Shown here: positions 54,776-64,000 of the stretch, one piece after another
Position numbering within the stretch: position 1 is the stretch's first letter
Layout: every line of letters begins with the position of its first letter
From: Kappaphycus alvarezii
Taxonomy: Eukaryota > Rhodophyta > Florideophyceae > Gigartinales > Solieriaceae
Assembly (NCBI GenBank): GCA_002205965.3
Contig: NADL03000048.1
Span: 186,001-250,000, forward strand
Direction of reading: 5' to 3'
DNA: 64,000 nucleotides
Program-made: the position numbers and the translations under genes
Notes under the pieces: generated by a model
Database searches by the model: none
The model's input: only the letters and a program-made list of their open reading frames with translations
What the model was told of the DNA's origin: nothing

Positions 54776-55530
54776 ATATCTCATGATCATCTGTAAAACT
54801 ACAAATTAGAGAAAGCAATTGCAGCCCTGCATTTGTTTTCTAGCTCTAACTGCAGCTTGCTGCAGAAGATTGAAATTCACAGTCAGAGGCCATTGCCGGC
54901 AATATACTTAAATGTTCTTCTGAAGTTATGTCTTTCGTGCTAACGCCAGAATGGTGTCGCCAATTTCTAATGATCATCGAATGGATCCGAGATGATATCC
55001 GTGGATGCATTACTTCACACAACAACTGGCCTCACTTCAGGAAATTACCTTATTCTCAAAGTAATAAACTACTCTCTCTCCCTCCCCCCTTACACAACGC
55101 CCACCTCCAAAACTCCCTCCGTTTCAGCCCCCCGAAATTTCGCAGTTATCGCATCCAATATTTTTTACTTTGCAGCTTTAATAAGATAAACAAAGGAGTT
55201 TATTCAATCACAACAATAGTTTGCATGGAATCACATTTTCATGTGATACGTAAAGGGAGATATGCACCATTCTTGTCTTGTTTGTCTTCAGTGGATATCA
55301 ATTAATTTATGGAGTCGATTCGTAAAGTATAACGGAATCTGACATCGAATCGAACGGAAATCAACTAGGAAGGTGCACAATGCAGTTGTACTGTCTGTTT
55401 GGCCGCAGCCGTTTTAGCCCTTCATGGGGCCTATCAAAACCCTCTGATTATTGATTTGAAAGGTCTGGGGGCCGTTATTATTGGCCCCTTTTTTCAAGGG
55501 CACGCTATGCACGGGGTTTGGCCCCAAAGA
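54776..55530. other. No gene recognised
   Basis: No supported frame; AT-rich with some C-rich runs. Confidence 0.4.
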
Positions 55531-55539
55531 TCTTTGAAG

Positions 55540-55800
55540 TTAAGGAATGTTAATGCTTGTTTGCTGGCTGGCCTCCCTTCCACCTTCTGGTAGATTGGAG
55601 TGCCATCCACAGTTTTCGACGCATTGTACGGTTTCACAATTGGCTTGACCATGATACGATATCTACGCTCCGGTACAAATTTACTGGGTACCAACCCACA
55701 TATCTACCACAGCAAATGTGTAAGTGGGGGGTTAATTTACTGTGGTAGATATGTGGGTTGGTATCTAGTAAATTTGTACCCGGAGCGTATTAACCCCCCA
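55540..55800 (+). mobile_element. LINE-1 end of the GGTACCCAGTAAATT subfamily, with hairpin
   Basis: VNACLLAGLPSTFW (stop at 55592), then a UTR shared with 21820-22010 in reverse. The end forms an inverted repeat: arms 55666-55712 and 55740-55787 (CGCTCCGGTACAAATTTACT ... versus its complement) with a 27-bp spacer. Confidence 0.65.
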
Positions 55801-55984
55801 TTTCCCCTATAGGAGTGTTACGAACGTCTGTAAGTAAATTTTCGTGTTATTAATAAGTTGCAAAAAGGGGGAAACCGACCATTGCTGATGCAACTGTGAC
55901 GGTGTTGTGAGCTCGAAGTGCAATGCTTTCTGTCTCAAGTTTCGTTTCCAATCATGGGTTCATACTTGATCACTCAGTTACAGC

Positions 55985-56115
55985 GGGGGAACGTGGGGTG
56001 CTTTAACACTTGAAAGATATCATCAGTTGTGGCCCAGAATATCCTAAAGGGTGACCAGTAGTATCTCTTAAGTTTCCCTAAAAACCCGGCTCAACTCCAG
56101 CCAGCAGGTACGGTA
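55985..56115 (-). mobile_element. LINE-1 C-terminal end and 3' UTR
   Basis: Plus-strand view GGGGGAACGTGGGGTGCTTT, then AACACTTGAAAGATATC. The minus strand encodes YLLAGVEPGF near 56100-56130. Same subfamily as 21216-21400. Confidence 0.65.
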
Positions 56116-56184
56116 TGCTGCGTTGGAAATTACACGGTTGTGTCAGTTACCGCAAGAACAGAAATGGTTTGTTCTAGGGGGAAA

Positions 56185-56560
56185 GATTTGGGTGGTTTAC
56201 TCTTGGAAGATATATGTGGTCTGTTCTAAGTAACCCAGAAGACTTACCTCTCTCCCAAAGTTGGAAGGAAAAGGAGCCAAATGCTATGCGATTGCCCCTT
56301 TCCTCTGGACACACTGAGTTTTCAGCAGTCTCTTTCAGTAGCCTGACAGCAGCTCTACCGTGGCCAGCATCTCCGTTACAGGGGAAAAAAGGCTTGGGTG
56401 TTTTACTCTTGGAAGATATATCCAATCCGTTACAGTAAATCGACACTCGGCGTTGGCAGTAACTTCTAAAGATGCGTGTCTGCAGGCTGGCATCCCATCG
56501 ACTTTCTGGTAGACTGTTGCTGGTGCTAGCATTCGACAGCAATGCTTCGACCATCGGTAC
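56185..56560 (-). mobile_element. Two LINE-1 tails, minus strand
   Basis: Terminal signatures at 56185-56220 (GGTTTACTCTTGGAAGATAT) and 56382-56430 (GGGTGTTTTACTCTTGGAAG). The region 56450-56530 retains ACLQAGIPSTFW on the plus strand, from another LINE-1 end. Confidence 0.55.
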
Positions 56561-56639
56561 ATGTATTTAATATGACATGCAGATTTGCAACTCCAAATGG
56601 GTTCCAGCCATTCCCTAAATCTCAATAAAGACACCCCCG

Positions 56640-57058
56640 TTTTCCCCCCAGTAAATAAAGCCTACCTTTCTCTACTGTCACTCGCCACATCTCGTCAAGT
56701 ACGGTTACTGCAGGCGCTACCGCGAAACTCGCAGAGCGCGAGAACCATCGTTATTAAGGCACTTACTGCGACCAAAAAGATATCCTCCTCTCCCCTGTCG
56801 GGATTGATATCTACGGCGCCTTGGGCGACGATGGCCAGGGTTTCATAGGCCGCCTTGCTTCCTTTACTGGTTCCCGTCGCGGTTTCTCCCCTCAACAGGA
56901 GCTGTGCTACTTCGTTACCCGTTTTGCATCAGTCCCCCCAGTGATGTAGGCGCGGCGGGTTTCCACCCACCGACTGCATTCGTAGGCAATTTCGGAATAC
57001 CTTCCCCACGCTACTGTATCAGACTGTACAACCCGTAAAGATCTACCACTGATTACAG
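56640..57058 (+). pseudogene. LINE-2 C-terminal fragment and tail
   Basis: TVTAGATAKLAERENHRY, then GTYCDQKDILLSPVGIDIYG and DDGQGFIGRLASFTGSRRG, matching 47900-48200. A stop lies after NHRY. The tail (AAAGATCTACCACTG) ends near 57055. Confidence 0.8.
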
Positions 57059-57109
57059 TAGATATTTAGGATGGCTATTTTCCGATGACGTAGGGGGGAC
57101 AGGTCTGTG

Positions 57110-57395
57110 TATTAGTGGTGGTAAATCTTTATTAGTTGTACAATGTTGCACAGAGGCGTGCGGAGGGTATTCGGATATTAACTACGAATGGGGGCGACGG
57201 TTGGAAACCTGTCGCGCCTCCATTACTTGCAAACTAAACGCAAAACAGGTAACGAAGTCGCGGAGCTGAGGGAAGGAACCGCGACGGGAAGCAGCAAAGG
57301 AAGCAAGGTGCCGGAAAAAACCCTTGCCGTCGTCGCCCAAGGCGCCATAGATATCAATCCCGACGGAGGAGAGGAGGATATCGTTTCTGTCACAG
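57110..57395 (-). pseudogene. LINE-2 C-terminal fragment and tail, opposite strand
   Basis: Minus strand: NDILLSSVGIDIYGALGDDG, KGFFRHLASFAASRRGS and FAFSLQVMEARQVSNRRPHS (stop near 57185). The tail is AATAAAGATTTACCACCAC, ending at 57117. It faces the previous copy tail to tail with a 50-bp gap. Confidence 0.8.
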
Positions 57396-57397
57396 TA

Positions 57398-57442
57398 AGG
57401 GGGAAATGTTTGGGTGGTTTACATTTGAAAGATACGTACGGC
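57398..57442 (-). mobile_element. LINE-1 3' terminal signature
   Basis: Plus-strand view GGGGGAAATGTTTGGGTGGT, then TTACATTTGAAAGATACG. It adjoins the LINE-2 fragment. Confidence 0.6.
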
Positions 57443-57524
57443 TATGTTCCGGAGTTATCGAGATAGTGACTACGTCGTAAACATGAGTTGGAATGTGCGG
57501 CAGACCGCCACTCACCATCGCTAC

Positions 57525-58224
57525 TTACTGAACCTCCGCCTCGGCAAGGTCCGGCTCCTCTGCTTGGTAAACTGTGTCATCGACGCCGCCGCCGTCCTCA
57601 GAGTTGAAGTCAGACCAATCCATCAATGTCAAAGGCACCCAGAGGTGCAAAGTTCCGTATGGCCCAGTAAGAGCCAGGCCAGTGGCCATACCCGTCACCG
57701 TAATAACCTCACCCGCGCGCCCAATTGACGTTTGCCCATAGACGCCTTCGGGGGGTATTTGTGATAGGGACGGCTTCCACGGAAGATAGGGGCTGCTCAT
57801 CACCAGATGATGACGGGTGTGAGGGGTCCGGTTGACACGAGGGGTTGACCGGTGGATTGTCCCTGTCGGGAGCCCACGGAGCAGAGTCCACATGCAATAG
57901 GTCCACATTAGTCGCAAAATCCGAGCTCTTACTAACCTCGACAGCGTGCCCAGCTGACGCCTGCCCTTAGACGTCTTCGGGTGTGTGTGTGATAGGGCCG
58001 GCTTCGAGGGAAGATAGGGGCTGCTCATCTCCAGATGGTGACGGGCGTAAGAGGTTGGGTAGACACGGATTGTTGATCTTAGACTTACTTGCGTTCACTT
58101 GAGACCAAAGACAGATGGCCAAGTGAAGCGCAACAAAGTGCCGTCTTGCGCGTTGTACCAGTAGTGAGATGGCCGGCAAAGGGGGGGGAAGAAAAAGTTC
58201 ACCATCACAGCCGTGGAGAGCCAT
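57525..58224 (-). other. Unassigned ORF region with internal tandem duplication
   Basis: Two frames are long on the minus strand. One (58028-57525, 167 codons) contains MSSPYLPSKPALS and again MSSPYLPWKPSLS. The other (58224-57967 and 57906-57709) contains SGDEQPLSSLEAGPIT and SGDEQPLSSVEAVPIT. The DNA shows two related units of about 130 bp, spaced about 245 bp apart (57720-57850 and 57960-58085). I cannot tell which frame, if either, is used. Confidence 0.35.
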
Positions 58225-58592
58225 GGGTGTAATGTGAAAATTGGAAAACTATTTAATTGGTTTTCCATATCGAATACAGCTTATGTGCGCTAAATTTGAC
58301 CCCGAAAAAAATCTAGGAGACAAACTTCGGATATAGTATGTAGTAAATTTTATTGCATTAAGTATCTATAATAGGAATTTGCAAGATATTTTTAATTTGG
58401 ATGAGTGTGGCAAATTCATAGGTTGATGTTTTATTTTGAGACACGGTGTCATTAATAGATTTCCTTACAAGTCCAAAGTCGTCACACTTTTGGAAGATGT
58501 CGCAGTATTTAATTTTCGAAATCGACGTCGCTGAAGCAATCCACCCGCCAACAACTAGCCTATTGGCTCACCCCATTTTTTTTGCCTTCAAC

Positions 58593-59206
58593 ATGACCAA
58601 CCTCCGGCCGTTCTTCACCATCGTCAATTCATCCCGAGGCCACCGTCCCCTCAACGCTCTGGCCCTTATGGCAAATGGTCCGCCGACTACGATGATTACT
58701 GCATAAGAATGGACCGGGAACGCGATCGGGAGTAGGTTCGCGGCGACTGCTTCGAACAGGCAGAAGAGGCAGGTGAGGAGGAAGAGGAAGAGGAGGACTG
58801 GGTAGGCCCGTGGGAGCCACTTCTGTACAACGGCGGGGAAGCTCCCATGGAGAATGAAGGGGAGAATGAGGGAGTAATCGTTATCCCTGATGAAGAGAAG
58901 GGTGAAGAGAATGACGGGAAGGATGAAGAGGAGGTCGAGGAGGATGACGAAAAGAATGAAGACGGGGAAGAGAAGGATGAGGGGGATGGAGACATGGAAA
59001 TTGTTGGAATGGTGGGGCCGGGGCTGGACAGTATGGACCAAGTGGTCCCGACGCTGGAACTGGATGGGGGCATCTTTAGTTGCTTAGATATCTCTCAGGA
59101 GGAAATCGAGGGTTATGAGCCGTTCGTGGATATTTGTGGGGACTGCTTGGGCAGCATGGATATTTTGGAGGAGTTTTTTGGACCTGATCTAGATAATGGG
59201 AAATAA
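58593..59206 (+). pseudogene. LTR-encoded basic/acidic protein, nearly intact copy of the gypsy 5' LTR
   Basis: Starts MTNLRPFFTIVNSSRG at 58593. After one frameshift near 58680 it continues DDYCIRMDRERDRE, one TAG, then DCFEQAEEAGEEEEE, WVGPWEPLLYNGGEAPMENE, a run of mostly Glu/Asp/Lys, MDQVVPTLELDGG and the tail FVDICGDCLGSMDILEEFFG, ending at 59206. From the Met at 58847 the last 119 codons are open. Family and possible role are described at 46012-46509. Confidence 0.75.
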
Positions 59207-59334
59207 GAGGACCATATCGATTGTTCGTTTCTTAAGTTTCTTTTGTTTAGGGTAAATAATACACAAAAGGCGTTTTTATGCATTTCCTGTTATCTTCTGT
59301 AGTATTGTTCGGACTAAAGGGTTAGCCAAAAGTC

Positions 59335-59342
59335 TATATAAG
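59335..59342 (+). promoter_or_regulatory. LTR TATA box
   Basis: TATATAAG inside AAAGTCTATATAAGCTGAG. It is conserved at 1668-1675 and near 13070 (minus strand) and is altered in the LTRs at 3099-4190 and 45998-46946. It lies 129 bp after the acidic ORF and about 350 bp before gag. Confidence 0.65.
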
Positions 59343-59691
59343 CTGAGTATACTGCTTCCTCATTGAGAGATCAAGCAAGCTGGCGGAAACCTTAAAGTCA
59401 AGTCCCGAGCAGTAGGAAGGTAAGAGTCAACAGCACACCCAAGAAAAATGTCTCCTACGCTGGTCACAGAGCATCAGTGGTAGACACTTCCCCTTCCATA
59501 CTTGCTTGTAGCCCTTTCAACTTTCTTCATTATCCACTCTTTTTTGTTCGTTTAACTATACCAAAGGTAGCACTTTGTCGCTTTCAACGGTTTAACCCTA
59601 TCATTTAGTACTCTTGTGGAGGGGGCTACACCCGAGGTATTCGAGCTGTGGAGTATTAGGGAACAATTCGGAAGATTTGTTTTCTGTAACC

Positions 59692-60640
59692 ATGGAACTC
59701 AAGGCTGCTCGTATAAAGTTCACAGGGGGCAAGACTGAAGACGTTGAGGAGTTTTTCTATACATATTGTAATGTTTTTATGTGTGAGAAAAGCGATGAAG
59801 AGAAGGCCGCAAGTATCTTCGCCTATATTAAATGGTGACGCAAAGCACAAATACAAGGCAAAGATTATCGAAGGGTGATCTCTTAACGAGAATGGGCGTA
59901 CCTTCGGTGAATTATGTGGGTCGCCTTTGAAAAAATATTTCTAGGAGGTAGAAACAGATGAGATGATTCGTACCGCCATAAAGGCCCGGCTCAACTTCGA
60001 CGAGTTGTTAAGCTCATTGGTGTACTTGTGTGATCCCTATGAAAAGGCCGGGTTCAACACGCAAGCCAAGGCGGCGAAAGGGGATAAGCGGCTCTCCGAT
60101 TTCAGCCTCATCAAGGGCCCTCACGCTTTTAATGAACTGAAGGGTACCATAGTAGAATTTGTCAAAAAGTCGGAGACATTTAAGTCACTGAGTGAGGTAC
60201 CGAGGAAAACTCGCACATCGATGTCTATCGTACATCCTGAAAAGAATTATCAAAGGCCGGCTACCAGTGCAGCGGCACTAGAATCTGTTAGAAGCGATGT
60301 CAAAAAATTGGAAGAATGACTGGAAACACGATTCGGTAATCGACTTGACATGATAACCTCGCAGTTGGAAAGCCTTACTCTTACCATTAAGAAGAACCAG
60401 TCTGGTGCCCCTAAAGCCGCAGCAGTCTGTTTTTACTGCCACAAGCCTGGACACTTCGCAAATAGGTGTCCTGATAATCCACATAGAAACACTCGTTGTG
60501 GAAAGTGCGGTCGATATGGGCATCATGAAAGTAACTGCTGGTCTAAAGACAACACAAGAACAAATTTATCGGACGCGAGGAGCGAATCAGGACAAGAGGT
60601 GAAAATCTTACAAAACAGAAGGATCAAAGGTTGACGGATG
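59692..60640 (+). pseudogene. Ty3/gypsy gag (copy F)
   Basis: Met at 59692 (MELKAARIKFTGGKTEDVEE). The first frame stops at 59836. The capsid part resumes at 59963 (MIRTAIKARLNFDE), and a zinc knuckle (CFYCHKPGHFANRC) lies at 60430-60470 with a second Cys pair (CGKCGRYGHHESNC) at 60504-60545, so there are two knuckles. Stops are at 59836, 59943 and 60317. It aligns with copy A at 1-1269, which keeps open the part lost here between 59840 and 59950. Confidence 0.85.
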
Positions 60641-60740
60641 CCGGTAATGTATACATCGTTGAAGAAATCAGTCAATTCAATGTGACAAAAAGGGATGGAG
60701 AAGGGAACATTTTATCTAAAAACCTAGGCTAGATTATGGA

Positions 60741-61544
60741 ATGCTGGAGCATATCCTAGTACCTGTACCTCCTCGGAAAAAGAGATTTGATAAAGTTGTT
60801 CTACGAGTGGAAATCACTCCGGCCAAGAAAACGAAAAAGAAAATCAAGAGTATCTCGAAGGACGTACTAGGGTATGTGAAGAAGTACAATTTGGTAGCTG
60901 AGCATGCATCGGTCACAACTGGAATACCATTTGGTCAACTTTTGATGGGCGAGAGGATGAAAATTATAAGGTCTAATAAGTCCGTTAAGGGTAAGAAATT
61001 GTTTCTTCAGTTGGCGTCGACAGCACCAAGACGTCTTAAGCTACCACCAGTCAAAGTATTGGGAATGAAAAACCAAGCTCTTTTCGATTCGGGAGCTGTT
61101 CCAAGCCTCATTTTTGAAACTTTGGTGACAGATCTAGGTCTCGAAATTATTCCAACTGCTCGAAGAATAACTGGGGCGGATGGAACCGTATCGAAATGCA
61201 TGGGCACTGTTGACAAGTCTTTCGTGTTTTTTGGAGACTCTACAGTTGATGTAGAATTTCTTGTCATGCCTAATTTACCTTCCGATTCAATAATTGGCTG
61301 CCCTACCATGGAAAGTCTTGGGACATGCATTGACTTGGGCAAACAAAGTGTTTCAGTTCATTTAGACGGCAGAACGGTGAAGATGCCCCTGGACTTCGAC
61401 AAAAGCACACAACCGAAAGATTTAAAGGAAAAGAACAGCGAAGATTACATTTCTAGCTATGAAAGCGAAGATTCCGAACCAGCTAACACTATTGGAAGTG
61501 AAAAAGGGAACGCTCGAGGGAGTATGAACATGGTATGGAATTAA
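60741..61544 (+). pseudogene. Ty3/gypsy protease region (copy F)
   Basis: Open for 267 codons. Retropepsin-like aspartic protease: MKNQALFDSGAVPSLIFETL holds the DSG active-site triad (61083-61091). Then TGADGTVSKCMGTVDKSFVF, and the flap/second half VEFLVMPNLPSDSIIGCPTM. The N-terminal 90 residues are Lys-rich (KKTKKKIKSISKDVLGYVKK). It would cleave the gag-pol precursor. The domain itself is intact, but neighbouring frames are broken. Confidence 0.85.
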
Positions 61545-61799
61545 TATGATTCTGGGTTTGAAAAAGATGACGACTGAAACTCAAGGGTAAATTTGAGACT
61601 CGAATGTTTTTCCTTTTGCGATAAATTCGAATCAAAGGACGGCATTCAGAATATGAGATGGGATTACCTTTGCAAAGAGGATAAGAATATATCATATTCC
61701 ACATCAGAAGATATGAGCACGCCGAAAGAGATCTTTCGAAATATGGAGGGTAATGGTCAAGAAGAAGAAGAACGCAAGATAGTATAAATTAAAGAAAAA

Positions 61800-62970
61800 A
61801 TTCAGCACCTTTCCGCTCCCGCCTCAGAGAGAACATCCGACATGTTAAAATGTTCCGAAGTAATTACATGGAGCGTTTCAGATCTAAAACAAGCAATTGT
61901 ACCGATCACAAACTCACTCGAACTTACCAACACTCAACCATTTTACCACAGGCCTAGACATCAAACGCCAAAATATGACCAATTTATCTCAGAGAATGTT
62001 ACAAGTATGCTGAAAAATGATATTATTTGGCCAGTTTCATCCCCATGGTCATTTACAGTGGGGTAGTGCCAAAGAAGGATGGAAATCTTCGCTTTTGCGT
62101 CGATTACGGAAAATTGAACAACAGAATGATAGCCGATCGATTTCCGACCCAAACATGGAAGAAACCCTTGAGAGCCTGGAGGAAGGAAGACACTTCACTT
62201 CAGTTGACCTCTAAACTGGCTATTGGCAGATTCATTTGGATGAAAAACGGAAGGAAAAAACAACCTTTACCAGCAAAGCCTGTAACTTCAGGCTCGAAGA
62301 GATGCCTTCTGGTCTCATGAATGCAACAGCTACATTCTAAAGAATGATGAACGAGGTTTTGAAAGGACCTTCATTTGGAAGAGTTTATATTGACGATGTG
62401 GTAATATTCTCAAAGACCTTGGATCAGCAAATATCGTATGTCAAGATATTGATGGATAGGATATCGGAATACAGCCTGAAAAGTAAGTTGATCAAATGCT
62501 TCTTTGCATAAAAATACATCCAACTACTTGGTCATATCGTGAATCAAGAGGGAACTAAAGTGGGTCCAGACGAAACAAGAAAATCAAGTTGGCACTAAGG
62601 CCCGCTTCAAAGACGAAAGTCCGAAGCTTCTTACGACTTGCCTCATATTACCGAAGATTCATCAAAGATTTTGCCAAGACAACAGAACCGTTACATGCCA
62701 GGACTACGAAGAACGGAACGTTATACTGGAACAAGGAAATGCAAACTGCATTTGAGGAGCTTAAAGATAAGCTATGTGTCCCCCCAGGGCTCATGTATCC
62801 AGATTTCAAGAAACAATTTGTTGTGGAAGTATATGGCTCAGAACGGTCTTTGGGTGCCGTTTGGCCCCAAAAAGATGAAAACGGAAGACAAAACCCTGTT
62901 TAATTCGCAAGTCGTACCCGAAATGGCGCAGAAAAGAGATACTCAGTCTACGAGAAGGAAGCACTAGCTG
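61800..62970 (+). pseudogene. Ty3/gypsy reverse transcriptase and RNase H (copy F)
   Basis: DGNLRFCVDYGKLNNRMIAD (62076-62135), KEDTSLQLTSKL-region in one frame and its TSVDL continuation in another, EEMPSGLMNATATF, the catalytic YIDDVVIFSK at 62385-62415, then the connection block KTKVRSFLRLASYYRRFIKD (62607-62665). The RNase H start is FVVEVYGSERSLGAV, where the usual DAS is lost. Stops occur near 62066, 62214, 62338 and 62511. Inactive. Confidence 0.9.
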
Positions 62971-63049
62971 TCATCTTCACACTGAAATATTTTTACGTAC
63001 GAAGCTAGTTTTCAGGGACTTATAAAACTACTTGATGGACTTGAAATGA

Positions 63050-64000
63050 GAAAGGTTGATCTTGAACACAGAAATTAGGTACGAAGGAGTCAAAAAGCTT
63101 TTACAATGTGGAATGATAAACTCTTTGCACATACTAAAGCTGGTCCTCGACTAAAGGCCTCTTTGGAAGAAAGGATGAAGATCTTGAGGACTTTTCATGA
63201 TGCGTTAGGGCATTGGTATCTCGAAACAACCAAAAAAAATTACGAAAAGATTCTATTGGCCCAGTATCCATAAGGAAATCTACAATTTCGTGAAAAGCTG
63301 CTATAACTGTCCAAAACTCACTCCGATGCTAAAGTATAAGACAACTCTAAGCTTTCCAGTTTCCGGTTTTTTTGAAACCCTCTCAATCGACTTTGCCCGC
63401 CCATTCAAGGAAAACTCCTCCAGAAAAAATTTCTCCTAAAAGGGGTGGAACATCTTACTGGATGGCCAATTGCAGTTCTAGCTGAGTAGGAACATGCTGA
63501 GTTTGTCCTGAGATTCATCGAAAAAGAAATAATAGAACCGTTTGGTCTTTCAGATAGGATCATCTCGGATAAAGCCCTTTGTTTTACTACAATTTCACTG
63601 CTTCGTTTTTCGGAAGAGAAATGGATTCAGTTGAAGACAGTTCTCGCATACTTTCCTATATCAAACTGGAAAGCAGAAAGGATGGTTGGAACCATCAAAC
63701 GAGCAATATCAAAAAATATGTCGGAGAATGAATTCCAGGGGGGAAGATGCCTTACCAAAGTGTTGTACGGCTATCGTCGTAGAAGAGGAAGAAGCGGAAG
63801 TTCACGATTTGAGCTAATGTACGGAAGGGATCCAAGAATGCTGGAGATAGATATGGAAAATAATAATATCGATGAAGAGAGTAGAGAAGTGGAACTACTG
63901 GCCACAGAAGGCCGGATATCACACCAAGCTTTAACACAGAAAATAATGGGTGGTACCGAGCCTCCAGTTCAAACCTTTTCAATCGGCTCTAGAGTGCTTG
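63050..64000 (+). pseudogene. Ty3/gypsy integrase (copy F), continues past the window
   Basis: Zinc-binding part: FYWPSIHKEIYNFVKSCYNC at 63255-63310, followed by PKLTPMLKYKT. The core begins with FETLSIDFARPFKENS at 63370-63420 (first catalytic Asp). Later pieces are GLSDRIISDK-like sequence near 63545 and the frame with MSENEFQGGRCLTKVLYGYR around 63720. Many stops. No chromodomain or 3' LTR lies within the window. Confidence 0.8.

Larger units (their letters stand above)
58284..59603 (+). repeat. Gypsy 5' LTR with acidic ORF (copy F)
   Basis: 1320 bp, TGTGCGCTAAATTTG to CCCTATCA, followed by TTTAGTACTCTTGTGG and gag at 59692. It is the only copy in the window with both the acidic ORF and a downstream gag, so it ties the ORF to this retroelement family. 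The ORF lies in the part upstream of the TATA box, equivalent to U3. Confidence 0.8.

Overview
The window is eukaryotic and consists mostly of transposable elements. I see no operons, no tRNA or rRNA genes and no CRISPR array. Ordinary gene content is sparse: one convincing single-copy host gene on the minus strand at 39206-40282, a Golgi-type membrane sulfotransferase with no visible intron; a plausible basic hypothetical protein at 32976-33533; a broken membrane-protein gene around 53.0-54.7 kb; and a duplicated fragment carrying a SANT/Myb-like domain. A polysaccharide-type sulfotransferase without introns, in a genome full of Ty1/copia, Ty3/gypsy and endonuclease-type LINE elements, would fit a multicellular alga and perhaps a red alga. 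That placement is an inference with low confidence.

Layout. 1-2081: 5' end of a Ty3/gypsy element on the minus strand (gag, leader, 719-bp LTR). 1707-8022: a 6.3-kb block that recurs as a direct repeat at 14928-21215; it holds LINE-1 pieces, an LTR with an acidic ORF, and the SANT-like fragment. 8609-12630: degenerate Ty1/copia element. 12985-14130: another ORF-bearing LTR. 21.2-23.5 kb: LINE-1 ends and a rearranged LTR. 23.5-25.65 kb: an old unassigned reading frame on the minus strand, cut at its upstream end by an almost complete 6.9-kb copia element (25654-32535) with 97%-similar LTRs and a near-perfect target duplication. 32.5-43.3 kb: the most host-like part, with clusters of a TGTACAGTAC-type motif around the sulfotransferase gene, interrupted by old LINE and mariner relics. 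43.3-52 kb: LINE-1 pieces, a SINE-like insertion with 16-bp flanking repeats, a dead Tc1/mariner transposase, an LTR with an intact acidic ORF, and a copia RNase H gene split by a LINE-2 insertion. 52.4-54.7 kb: broken membrane-protein gene. 54.7-58.2 kb: LINE-1 and LINE-2 tails. 58284 to the window end: Ty3/gypsy element with 5' LTR, gag, protease, reverse transcriptase, RNase H and integrase, all with disruptions.

The most unusual element is the gypsy LTR family. At least six LTR copies carry, upstream of the LTR TATA box, a frame for a roughly 200-230-residue protein. It has a conserved MTNLRP start, a basic helix, a long Glu/Asp-rich middle and a highly conserved Cys-containing acidic-hydrophobic C-terminus. 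One copy (46012-46509) is open over 165 codons. The architecture resembles a retroelement-encoded transcription activator, but that function is inference.

Two LINE families are present. LINE-1 proteins have a Pro/Thr-rich N-terminus, a reverse transcriptase, a CCHC knuckle and a PD-(D/E)XK-like endonuclease. Their 3' ends share a signature (about TAAAACACCCAAA..TTCCCCC) that recurs more than twenty times on both strands. LINE-2 has a different protein but the same C-terminal layout, and a tail containing AATAAAG and TACCACCAC.
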